64,000 nt of DNA from assembly GCA_020630915.1 (NCBI GenBank), contig JAHDIF010000007.1, forward strand, positions 1 to 64,000, in the 5' to 3' direction. Of this stretch, positions 26,664 through 34,769 are shown one piece after another (the first letter of the stretch is position 1; the number at the start of each line of letters is the position of its first letter). Under the pieces are notes generated by a model. That model was not told the origin of the DNA. It made no database searches and saw only the letters and a list, made by a program, of their open reading frames with translations. The DNA is from Dokdonia sp. (GTDB taxonomy: Bacteria > Bacteroidota > Bacteroidia > Flavobacteriales > Flavobacteriaceae). The translations under genes and the position numbers were made by a program.

Positions 26664-27551
26664 CTAATCTTGATTTTGCAGCTCTCTTTGGGCAATGATA
26701 CGAGAAAAGTCTCTGGCTCCCATAATATTTAAATGACCGCAATTAAAAAAATAATCAAGTTGCTCATCATATAAGTTAGAATAGTCCCAAAGACCTTTTA
26801 CTCGTCTTTTTAATTCTTTTATAGCCAGTTCACGTCCTTTTACTTCTGGGCAATAAGGTGCTGTAAAAAATTGTAGGACTTTATCCTTAGAAGCTACAAG
26901 ATTAGCAATTGCTGCAACTTCACTATTAGAATTATGTATCACTTCAGGAAAAGAAGTAGCGACCTCAAGACCTATTCCCTTCTTAGGCGCAAACTTCACA
27001 TTGATATCCGTTTTGGGCGTTTTATTAATTATACTACTCACAAGTTCTCTAAAACCTACCACCTGATCATTCTTCATAAATCTATAAAATGGAATATACT
27101 TTTCTGTCTTATCTAGTCCCACTAGAGTTAATTCTTCTCTTACCGTCGGTTCATTAATAAACGGCATAAGTCTGGCTTTAAAATTTTGAGACAAACCGGA
27201 AGCATTATAATTATAATCTAGCTGTAAAAATACCTTTTCAAAAGTTACATTATTTGCTTCTATGAGTCGTAATAATACAGCCATATCTCCTATACTTCCG
27301 CCAGAAATTCCAAAATTAATACAAGACTTTCCCGTTACTTCCTTTATTACCTCACAATCTATATGGTTTTCTGTTCTAGAACTACCTAAAAATATGTAGT
27401 CATAATGAGTATCTGATAGTTGCAATATTTTTTGAATCTTAGAACGCGGCTCACTCACTTTAAAAACATAAGAATAACTTACGTCAAAAAGGATCATCAA
27501 AGTTGTGATTATCAAAAGTATCATCCCGATATGTTTTAAAAACCCTTTCAT
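26664..27551 (-). CDS. SGNH-like exported protein (partner of MBOAT 2)
   Basis: 295 residues with an N-terminal membrane helix (~8-30) and an exported domain with YIFLGSSRTENHIDCEVI (GSS block), INFGISGGSIGDMAVLL, VFLQLDYNYN and a C-terminal CGHLNIMGARDFSRII (H-L-N as the His position). It has the same length and layout as the gene at 24349 but very different sequence, so it probably recognises another acceptor or site. It lies one base from MBOAT 1 and overlaps MBOAT 2 by one base. Catalysis is inferred from the pattern only. Confidence 0.65.
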   Translation of the reverse strand: MKGFLKHIGMILLIITTLMILFDVSYSYVFKVSEPRSKIQKILQLSDTHYDYIFLGSSRTENHIDCEVIKEVTGKSCINFGISGGSIGDMAVLLRLIEANNVTFEKVFLQLDYNYNASGLSQNFKARLMPFINEPTVREELTLVGLDKTEKYIPFYRFMKNDQVVGFRELVSSIINKTPKTDINVKFAPKKGIGLEVATSFPEVIHNSNSEVAAIANLVASKDKVLQFFTAPYCPEVKGRELAIKELKRRVKGLWDYSNLYDEQLDYFFNCGHLNIMGARDFSRIIAQRELQNQD

Positions 27552-28984
27552 TAAAACTGAAAATAAATAAATTCTTGATGATTAGAGAATACACCCAAAG
27601 TGAGTAGCATAAGGCAAACCAAACTTATCTTAATCCAAATAAATCGTCCTACAAAGGGATGCTCATATTTTCTATGAAACCATTCAAAAAGCAACAAAAC
27701 AACTATAAGCCCTAACATTTCTATACTATACCGTTCTATGTTAAGATAACTCACAGAAAAATTACCACTAGTAAAAAGCCTCACAAAATATTCCCAAGCT
27801 ATCCCAACCGTGTCTGCCCTGAAAAAAACCCAAGCAATTGTAGTCAACATAAAGGTTGTTCCCATTTGCAAAAACTCTTTTAAAGAGGGCAGCACAGATG
27901 AATGTGCTACTTGATCAAGATTACGCCTGTTTTTATTTACGAGTAATAAAGGCACAAAAAACAAGGCATGCAACGCTCCCCAAACCAAAAATGTCCAATT
28001 GGCGCCGTGCCAAAAACCACTCACAATAAATATGACAGCTACATTACGCAACTGCTGCCATCTATTACCTCTAGAACCACCTAGTGGTATGTATACATAA
28101 TCTCGAAACCACGTGGACAATGAGATATGCCATCTGCGCCAAAACTCTGCTATATCCCTCGAAAAGTAAGGCAATTTAAAGTTGCGCATTAAATCAAAAC
28201 CAAATACACGTCCCGTACCTATAGCAATATCAGAATACCCAGAAAAATCGCCATAAATCTGGAATGCAAAATATACAGCTCCTAGAAGTAAAGTAAGGCT
28301 ATTGTGATCCTGGTAGTTATCAAAAATACTATTCACATAGGTGGCACAGCTATCTGCTATCACAACTTTTTTAAACAAACCCCATAGGATAAGATGTATC
28401 CCAGAAATTGCTTGCTCTTTATCAAAAGTACGCTTACGCGAAAACTGAGGTAATAAGTTCATAGCTCTCTCTATAGGCCCAGCGACCAGTTGAGGAAAAA
28501 ATGCTACATAAGCGGCAAAATTTACAAAACTCTCTGAGGGCTCTAGCTTTTTTCTATAAATATCTATCGTATAGCTCAAGGTCTGAAACGTGTAAAAAGA
28601 AATCCCTACAGGCAAGATTATGTTAAGTGTAGACCCGTGCATCTCTACTCCTAGTCCCGACCAAGCTGTAATCCAACTATCAACAAAAAAGTTATAATAT
28701 TTAAAGAACCCCAATACGCCTAGATTAACAATGAGACTCGCAAGTAAAAGACGTTTTCGACTTGAGGCTGAATCCTGTTTAGATAAGAGGTCACCAATAA
28801 AGTAATCCACCACTGTACTAAGAGCTATTAATGAAAGAAAACGATAATCCCACCATCCATAAAACACATAACTCGCCACTAGAATAAAGACATTCTGTAA
28901 TTTCAAGCTACGATTGGCCACAAACCAATACACTATAAAGCATAGCGGAAGAAAAATCAAAAATTCTAATGAATTGAATAGCAT
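27551..28984 (-). CDS. MBOAT O-acyltransferase, copy 2
   Basis: 477 residues, a paralogue of the gene at 25236. The first ~190 residues differ at only about fifteen positions, the central FWRRWHISLSTWFRDYVYIPLGG and SGFWHGANWTFLVWGALHAL motifs are the same, and the last ~130 residues have diverged strongly. Both conserved histidines are present. Like copy 1 it is coupled to its own SGNH-like gene (26664). It most likely O-acylates a different position or sugar of the same glycan. The C-terminal DNA homology is low while the N-terminal DNA is nearly identical. Confidence 0.93.
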   Translation of the reverse strand: MLFNSLEFLIFLPLCFIVYWFVANRSLKLQNVFILVASYVFYGWWDYRFLSLIALSTVVDYFIGDLLSKQDSASSRKRLLLASLIVNLGVLGFFKYYNFFVDSWITAWSGLGVEMHGSTLNIILPVGISFYTFQTLSYTIDIYRKKLEPSESFVNFAAYVAFFPQLVAGPIERAMNLLPQFSRKRTFDKEQAISGIHLILWGLFKKVVIADSCATYVNSIFDNYQDHNSLTLLLGAVYFAFQIYGDFSGYSDIAIGTGRVFGFDLMRNFKLPYFSRDIAEFWRRWHISLSTWFRDYVYIPLGGSRGNRWQQLRNVAVIFIVSGFWHGANWTFLVWGALHALFFVPLLLVNKNRRNLDQVAHSSVLPSLKEFLQMGTTFMLTTIAWVFFRADTVGIAWEYFVRLFTSGNFSVSYLNIERYSIEMLGLIVVLLLFEWFHRKYEHPFVGRFIWIKISLVCLMLLTLGVFSNHQEFIYFQF

Positions 28985-28990
28985 TATCTT

Positions 28991-30376
28991 TTACTTCAAT
29001 GATCTTAGCGTTTGCACTATTCTATCTGAGGCCTTATCTACAGGATGATGAACAATTTTTTTATACCAGTCCTGAGTATAAGAAAGATCAAATTCTTTTC
29101 TTCCTATTATAGAAATAAGTTCTTGTAATATAGCTTCCTTACTGTCTAACCATAGCACAGACTTCTTATCGGGCATTGATTGAAAATGTATGTACTTATA
29201 TATTTTGTGGATATCCTTAATGCTTGTATCACTCCCTTCGGGATTATAATTTAAGTATGTACAAGGGGTATTATGGGCTGCATAATCAAACACCATACTC
29301 GAGCCTACATTAATCACTAACTCGGTATGATGTGCAATATTGGCCTGCAAAATCAAGTCTTCTTTAGTAGGGATCTTTTTATCCCAATGAGTCCCAACAG
29401 CATCCCATAATGGAGCAATAGGTGTTATCACATCTCTATGCTCTGCCAAGACATATCCATATCTATTTGAAAAATCTACTGGACACCTTCTAAAGATGAT
29501 TCCAATTTTTTTATCTCGAGTACTATTATATGAAGTAACCGCTTCTGCAACATCCTTAAGATACTGCGGATCAAAAGGAGATGTGGTAACATCATCTCCA
29601 GAAAAACAGATATAAGCTCTATCCAAGTCTAGATTATATTCTTTGAAAAACGTACTCCTATCTTTCAGAAGTTTAAGATCATAATGGTTTTCAAATTGAG
29701 GTGTCCCTGTTACATAGGTTTTAGAAGAAGCTGTAAATGGGTAGTACGTTTTTAATTCCTGCTGCATATGCTCAGACCATACTAGATAACTATCTGCTTC
29801 TACTACTAGCGTTGCCTTAGGCAAGTTATCCCAAGAAAAAATAGCACAAGTCGTTGGTATATCCAGCGCTTTTGCTGCTTCCATGGGAGCCACTGCAGCA
29901 ATGGGGCGTTGGCTGGCACAAAAGACAAGGTCAGGCTCTATCGCCTTTATAATATTCAAACATGTTTTATAATACGCGGTGCTTGTTTCTTGCTTTTTCA
30001 ACTTTTCGCGTAAGCTTTTTATATACCTATCACTAGGATTCTTCTTTACGTAACGTTTTGCAATCAAGGTTTTAACTTTATTCTTGATTCCTTTTGTATT
30101 CCAAGCGAACTTATACGTGTCAAAGATGGCATTATCGGTTTTCCTTTTAAACTTATTAAGTTCATTATGTTTTATTGCATTTTTAAGCGCATCCGTCCTC
30201 CAGTGCAAAGCGACTTTAGGAAAAGGAATTTCTTGATGCCCTAGCTTTTCTAGGTTGAGAGGCGTGTTATTCCAGTATACTAGGTCTATACCTTTCTTTG
30301 ATGCTAGTTCCGCAAATTGTGTGTACACGTAATTGCGTAAACTTACACCGTCTGGTATGAGAATGAGAATCTTAAT
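28991..30376 (-). CDS. Surface-carbohydrate biosynthesis protein, GT-B-like, unknown specificity
   Basis: About 461 residues if started at ATT 30376. The first ordinary start, GTG 30328, would remove the in-frame segment KILILIPDGVSLRNYV, which looks like the first beta-strand and glycine loop of a Rossmann domain. ATT lies one base after the upstream neuA-like stop and no ATG, GTG or TTG precedes it in frame. Recognisable parts are VFCASQRPIAAVAPMEAAKALDIPT, TCAIFSWDNLPKATLVV, SYLVWSEHMQ and NVGSSMVFDYAAHNTPCTYLNY, reminiscent of CDP-glycerol-transferase/GT-B enzymes. Next to neuABC-type genes it could transfer the nonulosonic acid, which is a guess. Confidence 0.65.
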   Translation of the reverse strand: MKILILIPDGVSLRNYVYTQFAELASKKGIDLVYWNNTPLNLEKLGHQEIPFPKVALHWRTDALKNAIKHNELNKFKRKTDNAIFDTYKFAWNTKGIKNKVKTLIAKRYVKKNPSDRYIKSLREKLKKQETSTAYYKTCLNIIKAIEPDLVFCASQRPIAAVAPMEAAKALDIPTTCAIFSWDNLPKATLVVEADSYLVWSEHMQQELKTYYPFTASSKTYVTGTPQFENHYDLKLLKDRSTFFKEYNLDLDRAYICFSGDDVTTSPFDPQYLKDVAEAVTSYNSTRDKKIGIIFRRCPVDFSNRYGYVLAEHRDVITPIAPLWDAVGTHWDKKIPTKEDLILQANIAHHTELVINVGSSMVFDYAAHNTPCTYLNYNPEGSDTSIKDIHKIYKYIHFQSMPDKKSVLWLDSKEAILQELISIIGRKEFDLSYTQDWYKKIVHHPVDKASDRIVQTLRSLK

Positions 30377-30377
30377 A

Positions 30378-31064
30378 CTATTTATTTTTTAGAATTTTTT
30401 CTGCTTCTTTCCAGTCTTCTAAGGTATCAATATTTACGTGTTTTTGAGGGTTAGAAGTAACGAAACCCATTTTGCTACCATAAAACGTACCCTTATCAAT
30501 CACAGACTTTGCTACTAAGTAAATACTGCCATCTCTATGATATGCTTGCGGCAATTCTTGCCTCCTAGTAATGATCTCGGCATCTCCAGTACTTATAGAC
30601 AATGCTCCTTCATTTTCAATAAAAACCCAATGAGGATTATACTCGTGGGGTACAGGTAAAACAGAAATCAATGAGTCGAACTCCCGCTTTACATATGTAC
30701 GAATCGCCTCATCAATACTTTGGGCTTCTCTAAAAGGAACCGTAGGTTGCAGTAAGCATACCGCATCGTAAACACGTCCCTTATCTTTTAAAAAATCTAG
30801 TGCGTGAATCACCACATCAATAGACTTTGCTGTGTCACTTGCTAGATGCACTGGTCTCAAAAACGGAACTTCTATATCATACTCATGCCCAATAGCTTGA
30901 ATTTCTGGATCGTCTGTTGAAATTATACTATCTGTAAGTAAGGTACTCTCTTTAGCAGCCTCAATGGTATATGCGATGAGGGGTTTAGAACCTAGCATTT
31001 TTTTATTCTTTCCAGGTACTCCTTTACTGCCACCTCTTGCGGGTATAATTCCTAGAACGCGCAT
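30378..31064 (-). CDS. neuA: Acylneuraminate cytidylyltransferase
   Basis: 228 residues. It activates a nonulosonic acid (sialic acid or relative) with CTP to the CMP-sugar in the cytosol. The P-loop-like start GIIPARGGSKGVPGKNKKMLGSKPLIAYTIEAA binds CTP; DSIISTDDPEIQAIG, VCLLQPTVPFR and YHRDGSIYLV complete the family pattern. It overlaps the neuC-like gene by one base. Whether the substrate is Neu5Ac, legionaminic or another acid is not decided by sequence reading, so the gene symbol names the family. Confidence 0.9.
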   Translation of the reverse strand: MRVLGIIPARGGSKGVPGKNKKMLGSKPLIAYTIEAAKESTLLTDSIISTDDPEIQAIGHEYDIEVPFLRPVHLASDTAKSIDVVIHALDFLKDKGRVYDAVCLLQPTVPFREAQSIDEAIRTYVKREFDSLISVLPVPHEYNPHWVFIENEGALSISTGDAEIITRRQELPQAYHRDGSIYLVAKSVIDKGTFYGSKMGFVTSNPQKHVNIDTLEDWKEAEKILKNK

Positions 31065-32218
31065 TAATACGTAATTGTTTTATGAAAGGTAAGATCACAG
31101 GAAGCAAGTACCTGGGCAATCTTTTGTCCAGCCTCTCCATCTCCATAAATACTAGTGCCTGTAATCTCCGAATTTTCGATTTGCTGCAAAACCGCGTTAC
31201 GAATAGCTTCTTTATTATAGTCTACATCAATCACATTATCACCGCGTTCTCTTCCGTTTTGACGTGTTCCTATATTCACCACAGGAACTCCTAGGTAAGC
31301 ACATTCTCGTATCCCTACACTACTATTTCCTATCAAGCATTTTGCGTTTGCAAGTAACTTTAAAAAGTCAGTAGGTTCCATATTCTTAAAGAAACGTATG
31401 TTGGGTGGGTTTACGCTTTCGCGAAAGCTACGTATCCCATTACTAGTACCATCGGAACCTGCATCTACATTGGGCCAAAACCAGAAAGTAGGCAGCCCTA
31501 ACTCATGAACTATTTCCAAAGTTTTTTGTACATCTTCCTTGGCTCTAGCATATTCTGTAGTAACTGGGTGTTGCATAACGACAAGGTACTCTTGAGAAGT
31601 ATCTATATCTGCCCCTACGCCCCCATATTTTTCTACAGGATCAAAATCAAGTGCTGGGGTTTCTCTTACTTCTTTGGCAATATCAATAGAAGGGCATCCT
31701 GTGTTAAAAACCTTTGTGGGATTCTCACCTAACTTTATAACACGCTCACGTGCGTTCTCACTTGCAACGAGATGTATATCTGCTAGTTTTGTATTTGCAT
31801 GTCGTACTTTTTCATCAATATTGCCCGTAACCTCACCTCCTTGTATATGAATTAGAGGAATGTTTTGGTAGGATGCCGCAATAGAAGTAGCAATAGTTTC
31901 AAATCGATCTGCGATAGTAACCACCATATCTGGTTGTAACTTGTCAAAAACGGTAGCAAGTTCCATAACACCAAGTCCAGTGGTCTTTGCCATTGCAGTT
32001 TTGTTCTCTCCCTCTAGAACCATATAGACCTTCTCTGCTACTTTAAAACCATCCCTTTCAATATACGCCACAGCATTCCCATACCGCCCTAGTAAGGCAG
32101 CACCTGCAACTACTAATTGCAAGTCCAATTGAGGGTGAGCATCTATGGCTTTGAGAGCCGTTTTTATACGGCTATATGAAGGCCTCGCTGTGATAACTAC
32201 GCAGACTTTTCTGTGCAT
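31064..32218 (-). CDS. neuC: UDP-N-acetylglucosamine 2-epimerase (hydrolysing), NeuC-type
   Basis: 384 residues, GT-B-like epimerase fold. VCVVITARPSYSRIKTALKAI opens the protein, DMVVTIADRFETIATSIAA and HIQGGEVTGNIDEKVRHANTKLAD (~120-145) are characteristic of the hydrolysing sialic-acid branch, and LIGNSSVGIRECAYLGVPVVNIGTRQNGRER forms the UDP pocket. It makes ManNAc (or a relative) for NeuB. It lies one base from the methyltransferase gene. The palindrome at 31415-31428 encodes SFRES. Confidence 0.92.
   Translation of the reverse strand: MHRKVCVVITARPSYSRIKTALKAIDAHPQLDLQLVVAGAALLGRYGNAVAYIERDGFKVAEKVYMVLEGENKTAMAKTTGLGVMELATVFDKLQPDMVVTIADRFETIATSIAASYQNIPLIHIQGGEVTGNIDEKVRHANTKLADIHLVASENARERVIKLGENPTKVFNTGCPSIDIAKEVRETPALDFDPVEKYGGVGADIDTSQEYLVVMQHPVTTEYARAKEDVQKTLEIVHELGLPTFWFWPNVDAGSDGTSNGIRSFRESVNPPNIRFFKNMEPTDFLKLLANAKCLIGNSSVGIRECAYLGVPVVNIGTRQNGRERGDNVIDVDYNKEAIRNAVLQQIENSEITGTSIYGDGEAGQKIAQVLASCDLTFHKTITY
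31415..31428. repeat. GCTTTCGCGAAAGC palindrome, coding copy (FRES frame)
   Basis: Perfect copy within neuC. Confidence 0.95.
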
Positions 32219-32219
32219 A

Positions 32220-32858
32220 TTACTTCTTGTATTTTCTTCTTTTTGAATATACTCTTTTTGACTTTAATTTCTGGACAAACCAATATACATATTGTTTTGC
32301 TGTTGGATTTATAAAAAAGACTTTCACTCCTCCTTGCCAGTCGGCACTCTTAAATACCCCTTCTGGATCGTTCTTTACATCACTTACCAAGTGCACAAAT
32401 CGGGATGATGGGAACAACTTCCTAATCACATCTTCTTGATCCTTACGATCTCCTTCTATAGTTATAATGGCATTCTTACTCAACTTCTTGTTTAACTCAT
32501 CAAAAGAGTCAAACCCACCATCTACAATAACAAGATCAAAGGGCTTTGCTACATCTTTAATACTAGAAACAACCTCATAAATCGAAATCTGATTATAAAT
32601 TTCAGGCTTTAAATTCTTCTCCAGACTCTCTAAACAAAATGCGTTTGCCTCTGTACCAATGTAATCAATCTCTCTATCAAAATACGTGAGAATTGCACTA
32701 GGTAGTGTGCCTATACCTAAGCCTATTTCAAGTATGGAACTACTTTTAAAAATAGTGACTAATTCGACAATTTTTAAGATAGCAAACTCTCCCGCAATAT
32801 GCTGGCTGCCATCATATTTGGAAAATTCTAGATATTTAGACTTTACATATTCCTTCAT
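32220..32858 (-). CDS. Class I SAM-dependent methyltransferase-like protein
   Basis: 212 residues. The Rossmann core carries ILEIGLGIGTLPSAIL (motif I, ~42-57), DYIGTEANAFCLESL (motif II with acidic residue) and FDLVIVDGGFDSFDEL (motif IV, ~108). A basic tail (RVYSKRRKYKK) ends the protein. It sits between neuC and neuB, four bases from neuB, in the same transcript, suggesting it modifies the nonulosonic acid or the glycan that carries it. The acceptor is unknown. It is smaller and more AT-rich than its neighbours. Confidence 0.7.
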   Translation of the reverse strand: MKEYVKSKYLEFSKYDGSQHIAGEFAILKIVELVTIFKSSSILEIGLGIGTLPSAILTYFDREIDYIGTEANAFCLESLEKNLKPEIYNQISIYEVVSSIKDVAKPFDLVIVDGGFDSFDELNKKLSKNAIITIEGDRKDQEDVIRKLFPSSRFVHLVSDVKNDPEGVFKSADWQGGVKVFFINPTAKQYVYWFVQKLKSKRVYSKRRKYKK

Positions 32859-32862
32859 AGTT

Positions 32863-33864
32863 CTAAATATGTTTATCCGTTAAGAAATCCCATTTTTTTA
32901 GATCTGTCTTGAGTGGCTGGCCTATCACAGTTTTAAATCGTGAGGCATCTATTCCATAGCCCTTTGGTTTCTTTGCTTCTAGGTCCTCAAATTCTAGAAT
33001 GTGACCTTCAGGCAAATCCTTGTTCACAGCTAGTGATTTTTCAAAAATTTGCTTTAATGCTGTAAACTGTGAATTCGTAGATTTATCGATGGTATGCTTT
33101 CGCGAAAGCGCTATCTGTCTAACACTTTTTACCATTTGTGCAATTTCGCCTATCTCTATAGAAGACGTCGCATCAGGCCCAAAATCTTCTCTAGAAAATA
33201 CCGCGTGAAATTCTAAGATTTCTGCCCCCAAAGCAGTGGCAGCAATACAAGTACCAATATCTGCCGAATGATCAGAAAACCCCACTGGCACATCATACCG
33301 ATCTTTCAACTCTTGGACCACATGGAGACCATATTGTTCTGGAGCAGTGGGATAACTAGTAGTACATTGCAAGATAGCGTACGACACTTGACGTTCTTTT
33401 AAAAAAGCTACCGTTGCGTCTAGTTCTTCTAACGAACTCATTCCAGAGGATATGATAACGGGCTTTCTTGTACGAGCTATTTTCTCAAGGAGTAAAAAAT
33501 TATTGACCTCTCCAGAACCCACTTTATAACGCTGCACCCCTATTTCTTCTAGCAGGTCTATCGCAGCATTACTAAAAGGAGAAGACATAAATTCTACCCC
33601 AGCTTTATCACACGCCTCTTTTAATTGTATCCATTGTGCTTTAGAAAACTCCATACGTTTCCAATAGTCAAATCGAGTGGCATCTTGATCAGAAAATTTT
33701 ATCCTAAAAGGCTCGTATATACTACTTTCTGCAGTCGCAATATGCGTTTGAAATTTTATGGCATCAATCCCTGTAGGTACCAAAGCATTTACATAGTCCA
33801 AAGCTTTTTCGAAGCTTCCGTTATGGGCTTGGGCAATTTCTGCTATGATAAAGGGTTGATTCAT
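32863..33864 (-). CDS. neuB: N-acetylneuraminate synthase family protein
   Basis: 333 residues. It condenses phosphoenolpyruvate with ManNAc or a related sugar to a nine-carbon nonulosonic acid. The TIM-barrel part has IIAEIAQAHNGSFEKALDYV, AIKFQTH, PVIISSGMSSLEELDATV, LQCTTSYPT and VGFSDHS; the C-terminal SAF domain (~275-333) includes SLAVNKDLPEGHILEFEDLEAKKP. The palindrome at 33096-33109 is read as LSRK. It forms a cassette with neuC and neuA. Distinguishing Neu5Ac, legionaminic and pseudaminic types needs a phylogeny. Confidence 0.92.
   Translation of the reverse strand: MNQPFIIAEIAQAHNGSFEKALDYVNALVPTGIDAIKFQTHIATAESSIYEPFRIKFSDQDATRFDYWKRMEFSKAQWIQLKEACDKAGVEFMSSPFSNAAIDLLEEIGVQRYKVGSGEVNNFLLLEKIARTRKPVIISSGMSSLEELDATVAFLKERQVSYAILQCTTSYPTAPEQYGLHVVQELKDRYDVPVGFSDHSADIGTCIAATALGAEILEFHAVFSREDFGPDATSSIEIGEIAQMVKSVRQIALSRKHTIDKSTNSQFTALKQIFEKSLAVNKDLPEGHILEFEDLEAKKPKGYGIDASRFKTVIGQPLKTDLKKWDFLTDKHI
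33096..33109. repeat. GCTTTCGCGAAAGC palindrome, coding copy (SRK frame)
   Basis: Perfect copy within neuB, read as ALSRKH. Confidence 0.95.
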
Positions 33865-33880
33865 AGTTTAAGGTACGGTA

Positions 33881-34750
33881 TTAAAGTTGATAAGCTTTAA
33901 GAAAATTTTTCTTGAATCTAGCATCATCATTGGGATGTCTCTTATTTAGGATTGCTTTTATTACATTTTTTAGATAAGTCGAAGCGAATAATTGTTTCTT
34001 TTTTTTGTTTTTAAGAGCAACTTTTTTAGGCCTATTTCCCCTCCATTTCATTGCAGCATAATCCATTTGCAAAGGAGCATTTTCAAAAATTGTTTTCTCT
34101 GTAATTTTTTGAGCAACCACGTAAATATAAACGGGTTTTTGATTTGTAAACTGTACTCTCGGGTATTCTACAGAAGTATCTGCTATAGAATAAAACGTGG
34201 TGTTTGGCTCATCTACAAAAAGGATCATGTCTAAAACTTTAAAACCATTTTGAGGTGATAACGCTCTATAAAAAAGCTCAGAACTAAATTGGTAAAATCC
34301 GTGACCAAAAAAATTATTACACGGGAAGATACCTATATAATGTCCTCCTAGTTTTGTAAGTTTCATACAAGATTTCAGTGCCTCTTGCACATTAAAAACA
34401 TGTTCTAAAGTTCCAGAATCTAACACAACATTATAGCTTGACCTATACGTATCAGGAATGGGCAGGTTAAGATCGTGAATAATGGTTGCATCCTCATAAG
34501 TAGATGCATCTAGTGCATCTATTTGTGCGACTCCTATGCGTTCTAAAACGCCCTCCGCAAAGGTGTTGTGATCATGGATAAGCGCATTGCCATCTACTGC
34601 ACCGTACTCAAACTCGACAAAGCAATCTTCTAGTTCTTGTGCATTTAAATGCAAGTTTTGACGCCCTATCATAAGGAAATGATCAAGTTGTAACTCCCGT
34701 TTACGTGCAGAACTCATTAACAACCTAATCATATTTTTTGTTAACCCCAA
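33881..34750 (-). CDS. SAM-dependent methyltransferase-like protein
   Basis: 289 residues. The first ~90 residues look like a divergent N-terminal region (FVEFEYGAVDGNALIHDHNTF). The central motif VVLDSGTLEHVFNVQEALKSCMKLTKLGGHYIGIFPCNN (~115-155) matches the post-motif region of class I methyltransferases (xxLEHVxD...LKPGG). The glycine-rich motif I is not clear, so SAM binding is not certain. A basic tail (ALKNKKKKQLFAS) follows. It is separated from neuB by 16 bases, in the same orientation; it may modify the glycan. Confidence 0.6.
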   Translation of the reverse strand: MGLTKNMIRLLMSSARKRELQLDHFLMIGRQNLHLNAQELEDCFVEFEYGAVDGNALIHDHNTFAEGVLERIGVAQIDALDASTYEDATIIHDLNLPIPDTYRSSYNVVLDSGTLEHVFNVQEALKSCMKLTKLGGHYIGIFPCNNFFGHGFYQFSSELFYRALSPQNGFKVLDMILFVDEPNTTFYSIADTSVEYPRVQFTNQKPVYIYVVAQKITEKTIFENAPLQMDYAAMKWRGNRPKKVALKNKKKKQLFASTYLKNVIKAILNKRHPNDDARFKKNFLKAYQL

Positions 34751-34769
34751 AGTATACTATTGTTTAAAC

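Noticed and set aside
25236-28984. Assembly duplication as explanation for the two MBOAT genes
   Set aside because: The copies differ at scattered positions even in the near-identical half, their 3' parts differ strongly, and each has a distinct SGNH partner.
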